NCBI RefSeq assembly: GCF_001484605.1
Contig: NZ_CP013747.1
Location: 1,426,001-1,490,000, forward strand
Direction: 5' to 3'
Origin: Pseudarthrobacter sulfonivorans
GTDB taxonomy: Bacteria; Actinomycetota; Actinomycetes; Actinomycetales; Micrococcaceae
DNA: 64,000 nucleotides
In this document: positions 37,378 through 45,178 of the stretch, piece by piece
Layout of the letters: the number at the start of each line of letters is the position of its first letter
How positions within the stretch are numbered: the first letter of the stretch is position 1
Made by a program: the position numbers and the translations under genes
The notes under the pieces: model-generated
Told to the model about the DNA's origin: nothing
Seen by the model: only the letters and a program-made list of their open reading frames with translations
Databases searched by the model: none

Positions 37378-37420
37378 CGAAGCTTCGGTCAAATAGCGGT
37401 TGACCGAAGCTTCGTTTCAT
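37378..37420 (+). terminator. Terminator closing the island operon
   Basis: CGAAGCTTCGGTCAA (37378-37392) and TTGACCGAAGCTTCG (37400-37414) form a perfect 15-bp stem with a 7-base loop followed by TTTCATT. A second perfect hairpin, CGTCCACA-GGTT-TGTGGACG, is just upstream at 37341-37360. Confidence 0.8.
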
Positions 37421-37618
37421 TATGCCTAGCTGAACCTTAGGGTTTGCTGGGAGGGAGTCAGTAAGACGATGACCAGGAACCTGTGTCTTTGGCCAAACTC
37501 CGTGAATCGGCCGATAGCGGCAGTTATATCGTGTCGCTGGCTGGGAGCTGCACTGGTTGGTTGGCCAGTTGCTTCAAACGATTGACCGTTCCCGGGTTTC
37601 CCCGAAGGGCACGTCCTG

Positions 37619-38485
37619 ATGGAGAGCTGCCGAGTAGCGGCGGAGGTCATGCCGGGTCACGAGGTGGATTCCAAAAAAGTCCGCTGGGAAGAGCTGCTTC
37701 CCCGCGAATTCAGGGCACGCCAGGAGCAGACACCCATTGTGTACCTACCCCTTGGCCTGTGCGAACCGCACGGCCATGTTGCGGCTTTCGGCCTCGACAC
37801 ATTTAAAGCGGTATGGCTGTGCGAACAAGCAGCCAGTCGCTTGGGAGGGATCGTAGCCCCCACCCAGGGCTACCAGATTCACGAGACCGGGTACCACCGA
37901 CCATGGCTAAAGGAAGTCATCGGCGAAACCAATCCGAATCTCGGCAGCGTCCCACCCGACGTCCTGCTCCGCATGCTCCTCCTCCAGCTCCGGGCATTCG
38001 TCAACGCCGGCTTCCGAGTCGCCGTCATCCTCACTGGACACCACGGCAACCAGGCGGACCTGCGCATCGTCGCCGAAGAGGTCATGCAGGTCCGACCGAT
38101 CCGAATAGTGACCGTCAGCGATCCGGAGCTCGCCAGGGGCGCCTTCGACGGAGACCACGCCGGCCGGTACGAGATCTCCCAGCTACTCTTCATCAGGCCC
38201 GATCTCGTGGACCTCACCCGCGTAGGAGACATCGACACAAGCCCGCTGGGCCGATTCGCCCAAGGGGAAGACGCCGCCGAGGCAAGCACGGAATACGGCC
38301 GCGCCATCCTGGAGTACAGTCTCGACGAGCTGGAGCGGCAAATCCATGCCGCTCTACCATATGAAGACGCGATAGACCCCTTGGGGATTGACGAGACCGA
38401 CGAGATCTGGCAAAGGATCCTAGCCCGTAAGGGCGAATGGCGCACCCTATCCGAACGCAACCCGGACCTCGCCCACGAGTCCTGA
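37619..38485 (+). CDS. Creatininase-family amidohydrolase
   Basis: A 288-residue member of the creatinine amidohydrolase family, zinc/manganese enzymes that open cyclic or linear amides. The metal-site motifs are LCEPHGHVAAFGLD (Glu, His, Asp), ILTGHHGNQADLRI and FDGDHAGRYEISQLL. A creatininase proper has EqHG-HLP, so the site is present but the substrate may differ. The start is uncertain: ATG 37619, or ATG 37649 with GGAGG only 2 bases upstream. It follows the terminator of the oxidase-hydantoinase operon with about 240 bp that hold its promoter. Its function with the upstream genes (lactam or creatinine-like compound breakdown) is inference. Confidence 0.85.
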   Translation: MESCRVAAEVMPGHEVDSKKVRWEELLPREFRARQEQTPIVYLPLGLCEPHGHVAAFGLDTFKAVWLCEQAASRLGGIVAPTQGYQIHETGYHRPWLKEVIGETNPNLGSVPPDVLLRMLLLQLRAFVNAGFRVAVILTGHHGNQADLRIVAEEVMQVRPIRIVTVSDPELARGAFDGDHAGRYEISQLLFIRPDLVDLTRVGDIDTSPLGRFAQGEDAAEASTEYGRAILEYSLDELERQIHAALPYEDAIDPLGIDETDEIWQRILARKGEWRTLSERNPDLAHES

Positions 38486-38503
38486 CTTCCCGCCTCGACG
38501 AGT
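38453..38503 (+). repeat. 51-bp direct repeat copy 2, creatininase 3' end
   Basis: The intact partner of the repeat at 37193-37243. It covers the last ten codons and 18 bp beyond the stop. The copies are 1.26 kb apart, about the size of one gene and its promoter. Confidence 0.7.
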
Positions 38504-39429
38504 AGTACGAGCAGGTGCGGTCACCACTCCCCCGTCGGCCCTTCAGCCCAGTTGGGCCGACGTCTGGGCACTCGAAAACTGGAAGGACTCATCGAATCAC
38601 ACATGAGCCCGTCCGTCCTGCCATTTTGGACGCGATGTTTCTACGCATTGGAGGCACTCGCATCCCAGCCTCAGCTGTTGCTACGCTCCCTTAGACTCCA
38701 GTTGAACTACACCCAAACCTGCCGTCTGGCAGCCGCTGAAGCACCGTCAGGTGTGAATGACAGCGATAAATGGCGGCGTTTTAGCAGCGATATATGTCGC
38801 CCCCGGCAGTCCGTTAGCCGATCCTTCAACGGACGTCCCACGAGCGAATGGATCAGAGGTTCAGCGCGGAGAGCACTCTTGTGCGAAGCAGCTGGTACTC
38901 GCTGACGTACGCTCGAGGCCGCAAGGGAACCGGTTCCAGTAATGAACTGCATCCTCATCGGGCATGGTTCAAGGTTTGCCGGGCCTATTTGCTGCTACCG
39001 GCCACACATACGCCGGGAAACTACGAGCGCTACGTGGTAGTCTCCGCGATCCACGTGGTGATGCTATCGAAGTCGTGGGGTCGTGGGGTCGTGGGTTCGT
39101 GGATGAAGTATCCTGCCGCCGCGGACCATAGCCCTCGCGGGCTGCCGTCCTACTGCTCTGCGAGTCTGACCTGGTTGAGTGTACTGTGGATGCTTGATAT
39201 CCCGTGGAACCGGGCGCCAATGGCGGAGACGGCGATGGTCGGGTGGCTTCGGAACGCACCAAATCCCCAGCGCCGCCGGCAGGAAATGTGTGCGGCGGAG
39301 TCAACGTCAAACTGAAAAACCCTAATCTTGGCTACAGCTCTGCGACTTGCTCCGGATGCCGCCTGCTGACACGCAGTGCCGGGCCGCTCACATCGAGTGC
39401 CCGGCACTGTGCGTGCTCCGTTTCCGGAT
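38504..39429. other. Gene-free stretch in the island
   Basis: No frame here has family-like motifs or good codon use. It contains short direct repeats of GGTCGTG (39077-39103). It is probably decayed sequence left by deletions. Confidence 0.45.
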
Positions 39430-39783
39430 TTACTGAAAGGTCGTGAATTTCTGGGCAGTGTCTTTGGTGACGACTTCAGTGCCGGTATCGATCCGGGGCT
39501 CAAACTTGTCTCCGCGCGCGGCTGCGGCGGCCGTGGTCACCGCGGTGGTGCCCATTTTTTCGGGAACTGGGCGATGCTTGCTGTTTCTGTGCCAGCCAGG
39601 ATGGCATTGGCCTCGTCCGGGAGGGCGTCGAATCCCACGAGCAGCAGGCCCGGCTTGAACGGATCAGACTTTTTGCGAGCTTCGATGGCTCCCAGGACGG
39701 GCGGTCCGCAGGCGCTGTAGATGGCGTCCACGTCGGGATTGGAAGCGGCGAAGGCCTGCATGACGTTTACGCCCTTCAGCGTC
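39430..39783 (-). pseudogene. C-terminal remnant of a sugar ABC transporter substrate-binding protein
   Basis: On the minus strand the frame reads MQAFAASNPDVDAIYSACGP, then LLLVGFDALPDEANAILAG and SIAQFPKK, as in ribose/galactose-type binding proteins. A one-base change in the A-rich run near 39556 breaks it; the next frame continues MGTTAVTTAAAARGDKFEPR and ends TAQKFTTFQ with a stop at 39430. The N-terminal two-thirds is absent, cut where the MFS remnant begins. Confidence 0.75.
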
Positions 39784-40404
39784 CTTCGGGTCGCCCTCTC
39801 GGCCCTGGTATCCACCGTCAGCACCATCTTCGGTGTTTACGCCCTGTCCTTCGCGGTAAACACCGTACATCTGGACAGGTCAACGATGCTGTGGGTCGGC
39901 GTCGCCACCAACCTCGTAGCCCTGGCCTCCATCCCGCTCTGGGCCATGCTCGCCGACCGCTTCGGCCGCAAGCCCGTCTACATCTTCGGTGTCCTGGGCA
40001 GCGGCATGCTGATGTTCCTCTACCTCGCCGTGCTCTCCGGCGGGAACTACTTCCTGATCTTCATCGTCGCAATCCTGATGTCCGGCATCGTCTACCAAGC
40101 CCAGAACGGCATCTTCCCGGCCTTCTACTCCGAAATGTTCCCCACCCGAGTCCGCCTCTCCGGCATGGCCATCGGCACCCAGATCGGATTCGCCATCGCC
40201 GGTTTCGCCCCCAGCATCGCCGCCGCCATCGCCGGGCCGGGCATAAGTGGTTGGGTCCCGGTCGCGGCCATGACGCTCATTGCCTGCGTCATCGCTGCCA
40301 TCGCCGCCTCCACCGCCGGGGAAACCGCCAAGATGACCCTGCAGGACATCGAAGAAGCCGCAGACCTCAAGAGCAACCATGCACTCACCGGTGCGCGCAG
40401 CTGA
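39784..40404 (+). pseudogene. C-terminal half of an MHS-type MFS transporter
   Basis: About 205 residues with six helices and the second-half motif MLADRFGRKPVYIFGVLGSG, then YQAQNGIFPAFYSEMFPTRV and RLSGMAIGTQIGFAIAGF, characteristic of metabolite:proton symporters (shikimate, proline betaine, citrate types). The first six helices are missing; an ATG at 39721 lies in foreign sequence antisense to the binding-protein remnant. The terminal half alone is unlikely to transport. Confidence 0.8.
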
Positions 40405-40537
40405 GGGCGCAGGTGAGGAACGTACCGCCGGGCGCGGCAAGACCGTTCCGCCGACCCGTCAACTTGGGCCGGTCATACGTTCCTCTTGATCCCACTATGA
40501 ACGGCGCTGGCAAGCCGTAACCCAGCCAGCCAAGAGG

Positions 40538-40570
40538 ACCCCGCTAACCGTTTTGGTTGGCGGGGTTTTT
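40538..40570 (+). terminator. Rho-independent terminator
   Basis: ACCCCGCTAACC pairs with GGTTGGCGGGGT across a 5-base loop, followed by TTTTT. It lies 134 bp after the MFS remnant and probably ended its transcript. Confidence 0.8.
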
Positions 40571-41303
40571 GGTCTGGTCAAATGGCTGGTCTGGCCAAAC
40601 CCGGTCTGCGCCGGGCCGTTCGCGGGCTTGCCCTGGGCATTGTGCACCAGCCTTGTTCCGCACTTGATGTTCCGCCCGGCCTCCGGTCATCACACCGCCG
40701 GCCGCCAAAACGGCCGCCTCCAGCCCTTATCCCCCGCATTTTTCGGCATTTTGAAACGCCGATAATGGATGGACCTTACGCAAAGTAAATGGCTTGAATC
40801 TTCAAGTAATAACTCTTTCGATGCATATTCAACACGCCGTCACGCTGACGACACGCTGACCGTTAAATGAGCCTAAGTACTCCACAGGATGTGGATTCCC
40901 GCCACCAAAATGCCGGAATTCCGGACATTTTGAAGGCTCCCGCCTGTGGATTAAGAATGCATAAAATGACAAAGTTGTAATACATCATCTTGGGGTCCGC
41001 AGAGGCGTCTGCACTACATGTAGTGTTTTAGACGTGCTAGAAGTTAGGCACAAAAGCCTCAGGGCCATCCATCCTGAGGTTAAGGCTTCCAGTGCTGCTC
41101 AAAAGCGGGCGCTGGTACATGAAGAAGACCCCGGGCTCAAAACGTTTCGGGGAAACGCTTCGGAGGGCCGGGGTCCGATGTCTTCGCAGGACGTTCCAGA
41201 CTCTACGGCCTCCCACCGCTGAAATAAACCCGGGTTCCTGTCCGGAGCGGCGCCTTTCCCAACATGCGATGGCGTCTTCGCCCACCTAATTCTGGAGCTA
41301 TTT
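40571..41303. promoter_or_regulatory. AT-richer leader of the MBL/membrane pair
   Basis: No gene is seen in these 730 bp. GC content falls from about 40780 on. A perfect 14-bp palindrome, CACTACATGTAGTG, sits at 41012-41025 inside a wider GTCT...AGAC symmetry and could be an operator. The long leader before the TTG start is unusual. Confidence 0.45.
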
Positions 41304-42353
41304 TTGATCGAGATTGATTTCCTTCCTGTCGAGAACCCGGACGAATCCTCTACACGCAGCGGTGATGCGATTGCCGCCAGGTTCACCCCTCCCGGCAGTT
41401 CTACTCCCGTTGTTGTGGTCTTCGATGCGGGGTTCACCGACATCGGCGATAGCCTGGCCAACCACATCGAACAGCACTACAACACGACGCACATTGATTA
41501 CGTAGTGTCCACCCACCCCGATGCTGACCACATTAATGGCCTGATCACCCTGCTCGATCGCTGCACGGTGGGTGAACTGCTGATGCATCTGCCATGGCTG
41601 CATACCAGCAACGCCGGTGAGTTGAGCAACTACGAGAAGATCGCAGAACTGTACCTCAAAGCCAAGAAGTCCGGGGTCACTATCACCGAGCCGTTCGAGG
41701 GAATCACCCGGGGCGGTGGTGCCCTCCAGATCCTTGGCCCCACCGTGGACTTGTACCGCGAAAGTTTGAATGAAGAACTTTCACATTATGCAGAAGGTAA
41801 CGCCTCTTTTAGCTCATTGTTTGCGTCAGCCGGTCCACTCGCTACGCTCAAGAAGACGTTGGAGCGGGCTCTTGCACTGTTTCCGGTCGAGACGCTGACC
41901 GACACTGACGACACGTCTCCTCGAAACCAGGCGTCCGTAATCACGCTCCTTGACGTCGACGGCAGGCGCCACCTTCTTACCGGCGACGCCGGCATTCGCG
42001 GACTTAACAACGCCGCTGATGCCTACGAGAACACTTACGGTGCCCTAGGCGCGTCACCTCTTTCATTCATTCAAGCCCCTCATCATGGCAGCCATCACAA
42101 CGTGGGTCCGACCGTGCTGGATCGCCTGCTCGGACCAAAAGAACAAGGGTTCGGAGCGCCCACAATATTCATCTCAAGTGCACGCCTCTCTGAAAAGCAT
42201 CCTTCCCCCCGCGTGACCAATGCGTTCGGACGGCGTGGCGGGCGGGTGTATGTGACTGAAGGAAAAATCATCGGCCACAGCCACAACGCTCCCGCCAGGT
42301 CTGGCTGGTCTTCCGCGACCGTGCTTAGCCCTCTTGTCGAAGACGATGCCTAA
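41304..42353 (+). CDS. Stand-alone ComEC-like MBL-fold hydrolase
   Basis: A 349-residue soluble metallo-beta-lactamase-fold protein. Metal ligands: THPDADHINGL (His-x-Asp-x-Asp-His, with Asp for the usual first His, about residues 70-75), LLTGDAG (bridging Asp) and APHHGSHHN. The layout is that of the C-terminal domain of ComEC/Rec2, thought to be a nuclease that degrades one strand of incoming DNA, but here it has no competence domain or helices. The start is TTG with GGAG 7 bases upstream. Its stop overlaps the next ATG by one base (TAATG), tying it to the membrane protein. It lies in the island next to the tRNA border, with lower GC than its neighbours. Defence against foreign DNA is a hypothesis. 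Confidence 0.85.
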   Translation: MIEIDFLPVENPDESSTRSGDAIAARFTPPGSSTPVVVVFDAGFTDIGDSLANHIEQHYNTTHIDYVVSTHPDADHINGLITLLDRCTVGELLMHLPWLHTSNAGELSNYEKIAELYLKAKKSGVTITEPFEGITRGGGALQILGPTVDLYRESLNEELSHYAEGNASFSSLFASAGPLATLKKTLERALALFPVETLTDTDDTSPRNQASVITLLDVDGRRHLLTGDAGIRGLNNAADAYENTYGALGASPLSFIQAPHHGSHHNVGPTVLDRLLGPKEQGFGAPTIFISSARLSEKHPSPRVTNAFGRRGGRVYVTEGKIIGHSHNAPARSGWSSATVLSPLVEDDA

Positions 42354-43090
42354 TGAGCAAGAATGTGTTTTCCGGCTGGGATCCCTATGCCCGAAAGGCG
42401 CTATGGGGTCCCGCCGGGATCGCAATCATCCCCGCGGTTATCCTCTCGGCTTATTGGGTTCCAAGTTTTGTTTGGGTTGGTACAGGAGTATCACTTGCTG
42501 TCTCCTTCGGACTGACGATTGCTTTGGCGGAGTGTGTCCGCCCGCTAGGACGAAGGACCCAGGAACGGCTAATTGAGGGCTGGGGCGGATTTCCGACCAC
42601 GCAAGCTTTGCGTTTCGCTAATGGGACGCATCAACAGCTTCGAAAACAACGTCGGCGGCATGTCGAGATGGTCAGCGGGCATACCCTTCCAACGAAATCG
42701 GAGGAACGCTCAAAGCCAAACGCTGCGGACGAGCGTTATGAACACGCGGTGTACGCTGCCATTGCTCTGATGCGCGAGGGCGGCGTCGACATTGAACGAC
42801 TTAATTCGGAGAACGTATCGTACGGCTTTCGCCGGAACACCCGTGCTCTCAAAGCGATCGCGCTAGTGATTCTCGCCGTGGCAGGACTTGCGAACCTTTA
42901 TCTAATGGCCGCGAAAGGGGCGTTGCTGATTGGAGGCAGCATCGCAGTCCTTGACCTCCTAGCCATGGGTTTTTGGATCATCGTCGTGCGAGACCGCTGG
43001 GTCACCGAGCAGGCGGAAATCTATGCAACGCGTTTTTTCATCAGCGCTGATGTCACTGCGACTCAAGGGCGGGTAGGCTCCCGTCGCTGA
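42353..43090 (+). CDS. Four-helix membrane protein coupled to the MBL protein
   Basis: A 245-residue protein with two helix pairs (about residues 20-60 and 165-208) and a basic/charged cytoplasmic region between them. That region holds two motifs that I recall as conserved in an uncharacterised family found beside MBL-fold genes: GGFPTTQALRFAN (about residues 77-89) and ENVSYGFRRNTRALK (about 154-168). No enzymatic or channel signature is known to me. Start ATG overlaps the upstream stop by one base, so equal, coupled synthesis is expected. Possible roles are a membrane anchor for the hydrolase or a pore effector; neither is shown. Codon use is less GC-biased than in the core genes. Confidence 0.7.
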   Translation: MSKNVFSGWDPYARKALWGPAGIAIIPAVILSAYWVPSFVWVGTGVSLAVSFGLTIALAECVRPLGRRTQERLIEGWGGFPTTQALRFANGTHQQLRKQRRRHVEMVSGHTLPTKSEERSKPNAADERYEHAVYAAIALMREGGVDIERLNSENVSYGFRRNTRALKAIALVILAVAGLANLYLMAAKGALLIGGSIAVLDLLAMGFWIIVVRDRWVTEQAEIYATRFFISADVTATQGRVGSRR

Positions 43091-43882
43091 TTGCGACGCG
43101 GCGGTGCCATAAAGCAGAGGGGACTAAGTCACCCCTGCTTTTGATCGTATTGGCTACTCATAACGGTTCCCGTCAAGGGCCGCCTTGCTGCGGTACAACT
43201 CAATCTGACGTCAGGCAGATCACATCAACGCCGTCAGAACAGCGTCGACTTCATCTTTTCCTGACAAAGGTTGGAGCAGCTCATAGATCCCAGCCTGACA
43301 CTACCGGCGGCCCTCAGCGGTAGCGCGACATATTCATCGACGAACCCAAGCGCAGCCGCTTCGCCACCCCCCGCATCTGCAGGGCGACATATGGCTGGCT
43401 ATCGGTGTCGAAAAGTCGGCACCAAAACTAGGGGCGCGAAAATTGCAGCGGATCCGACCTACTTAGGTGCCAAGTTCGCGCGGAATTGTTTGGGTTCACG
43501 CCCCCACCCGTAGGGGTGGTGTCGTGAGGCCTATGGATAGCACATGGATGATGCCTTCAGCTGCGCCGTCGACGCTGATTAGGGTGAGTAAGAGGTGAGT
43601 ACTGAGCGGATCTGGCCTCTTCCGGGCCGCCAACGGTAGTAATCCTGCAGGTCAGCGCCCGATTTGACCCGCCAGAGGATTCCAACCGAAGATCCGCCCC
43701 TTACATGTTAATTTTTCCGCCCGCTCTGCGTGAGCGGCATTCGCATTTAAGCCGCAGGTCAGGACCCTTTTCTAACCCAGCGGACGGGTTGGAACCGAGT
43801 AAACGTTCCAGATTCCTCTACAGGATCTGGTCCTGCGCGTCATGGGCCCCAGAGTAAAACCGCAGGTCAAAGCCACAAGCTT
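43091..43882. other. Non-coding right end of the island
   Basis: About 790 bp without a plausible gene. It contains the right 27-bp end motif at 43574-43600. The sequence between that motif and the tRNA shows no further pattern I could support. Confidence 0.5.
43574..43600 (+). repeat. 27-bp island-end motif, right copy
   Basis: Matches 23955-23981 at 24 of 27 positions, including the tandem GGTGAGTA and AGGTGAGT. It lies 282 bp from the tRNA-side repeat; the left copy lies 98 bp from its repeat. Confidence 0.55.
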
Positions 43883-43921
43883 GAGCCTCCTGTCGGATTC
43901 GAACCGACGACCCCCGCTTTA
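43883..43921. repeat. att repeat within tRNA-Thr
   Basis: Identical over 39 bp to 23818-23856. It covers the 3' half of the tRNA gene, the usual crossover region for tRNA-targeting integrases. Confidence 0.9.
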
Positions 43922-43957
43922 CAAGAGCGGTGCTCTGGCCAACTGAGCTAAGGAGGC
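43884..43957 (-). tRNA. tRNA-Thr(UGU)
   Basis: A 74-nt cloverleaf on the minus strand: 7-bp acceptor stem GCCTCCT/AGGAGGC, D-arm GCTC...GAGC, anticodon stem CCGCT/AGCGG around loop CTTGTAA (anticodon TGT, codon ACA), and T-arm with GGTTCGAATCC. CCA is not encoded. It remains intact as the right border of the island. Confidence 0.97.
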
Positions 43958-44049
43958 GCGCCCCCGAGGGGCGTGCGCCGCAAGGCGCTAGATAAGGTTA
44001 GCCCAAGTCCGCCCGCTCGTAAAAACGCCGGCAAGGGCGAACCGGAGCC

Positions 44050-44093
44050 AAAACAAAGGACCTGCTTCCGGAATCGATCCGGAAGCAGGTCCT
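44050..44093 (-). terminator. Terminator of the DsbA-like gene
   Basis: AGGACCTGCTTCCGGA (44057-44072) pairs perfectly over 16 bp with 44078-44093; on the minus strand TTTGTTTT follows. Confidence 0.88.
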
Positions 44094-44108
44094 CTGAGTG
44101 GAAGGACT

Positions 44109-44999
44109 TTAGCCCTTCGCGGTGATCGCTGCCTGTAGGAAGTCAGGGAACGGGGTCTGCGCACTGGCACCCTTGCCCCACTGCTGGCCGTCCACAAACA
44201 CCGTAGGCGTGCCGGTGACGCCGATCGCCGCGGCCTGCTTGGTTGTGAACTTCACGTACGGACGGTAGGTCTTCTCGTCGATGCAGGTGTCAATGTTCTT
44301 GGCGCCGATGTCCGTGGCCATGGTCTTGAGCCTGTCGTCGGAAAGACCGGCAGTACCTTCGGCAGGCTGGTTGGCGAACAGCGAGTCCACAAACTCCGCG
44401 TACTTCTCCGGAGACCCATTCACAACACACGCGGCGGCGTTGGCTGCACGGGAGGAGTAGTTCGTGGAGGACCGGTTGTCCAGGAACCCGAGCGCCCGGT
44501 ATTCCACCGAGATCTTGCCCTCGTTGCGGAGCGCCGTCAACTGCTCGTTGTACTGTGCCTCGAAGTTCTTGCAAACCGGGCAGATGAAGTCAACGTACAG
44601 GACCACCTTGACCGGCTTTCCGGCCTCAGCTTCGGCACCGGGGGCAACTACTTCAGCCGGCGCGGTTTTCGGGGGCTCCCCCACGGAGGCTGCGTCAACG
44701 GTGGCTGCTTCCAGCTTCGCGACGTCGGTATTGGCCAGCAAGGTGATGCCACCGTTGACGTTGCCGTTGGCCGGCGCCGGCCCCTGGTCAGCGATCGGGG
44801 CGTTCTGCCGCATCGTTGTGGTCACCACCAGCCCCACCACCACAAGGATGGCCACCACGGCCACCACAATGCCCCAGCCGATCAGCAGCTTGTTGCGCTT
44901 GTCCTTCGTCAGCTGCGCCTCACGGATCAGGCGTGCCTTCTCGCGCGCCTCCGAGGTTCGCTCAGCCTTGGACTTACGTATTTCATTTGCGGGGCTCAT
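44109..44999 (-). CDS. Membrane-anchored DsbA-family thioredoxin-fold protein
   Basis: A 296-residue protein: a basic, charged cytoplasmic N-terminus (about 1-37), one helix (about 39-62, LLIGWGIVVAVVAILVVVGL), a linker, then a thioredoxin-fold domain with VVLYVDFICPVCKNFEAQY (CPVC redox motif) and the cis-Pro loop GVTGTPTVFVDGQQ. An inserted helical domain between them is typical of the DsbA/Thioredoxin_4 group. It acts outside the membrane, making or reshuffling disulfides in exported proteins. Additional Cys (AACVV and DTCID) may pair. It is monocistronic and divergent from otsA. Confidence 0.9.
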   Translation of the reverse strand: MSPANEIRKSKAERTSEAREKARLIREAQLTKDKRNKLLIGWGIVVAVVAILVVVGLVVTTTMRQNAPIADQGPAPANGNVNGGITLLANTDVAKLEAATVDAASVGEPPKTAPAEVVAPGAEAEAGKPVKVVLYVDFICPVCKNFEAQYNEQLTALRNEGKISVEYRALGFLDNRSSTNYSSRAANAAACVVNGSPEKYAEFVDSLFANQPAEGTAGLSDDRLKTMATDIGAKNIDTCIDEKTYRPYVKFTTKQAAAIGVTGTPTVFVDGQQWGKGASAQTPFPDFLQAAITAKG

Positions 45000-45178
45000 G
45001 TGTTCCTTGGGTCGATCGACATAGGGGGACCACTCTGTGGCGACTCCACCATTTTAGGGGACAAACCTGAGAGCTTGCGCTTTCAAGTATTCAGCCCGAA
45101 TAACCAACGGACGAATAGCCGCGAAGATTCCATCCTATTAAGGTGGCTTAAAGGCACAAGCAACCCCAGGGGGCCGCA

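Larger units (their letters stand above)
23818..43921. mobile_element. Genomic island integrated in tRNA-Thr(UGU)
   Basis: About 20.1 kb lie between two exact 39-bp copies of the tRNA-Thr 3' half, the classic result of site-specific integration by a tyrosine recombinase. The intact tRNA is at the right border. A 27-bp motif recurs near each border (23955 and 43574). No integrase, relaxase or phage gene is recognisable inside, so the island is either decayed or was moved in trans. Contents: beta-lactamase, an amine/lactam catabolic operon with transporter, creatininase-family enzyme, several broken genes, and the MBL-fold/membrane protein pair. Base composition is lower in GC at 40.7-43.9 kb than in the flanks. 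Confidence 0.8.

Noticed and set aside
38848..39315. A 155-codon open frame in the island
   Set aside because: Composition is odd, with no motif, no ribosome site and no conserved segment that I recognise.
39721..40404. An intact 227-residue transporter
   Set aside because: Its first 20 codons are antisense to another gene remnant and the first six helices of the family are missing.
23818..43921. The island as a prophage
   Set aside because: No capsid, terminase, tail, lysis or phage repressor gene is present.
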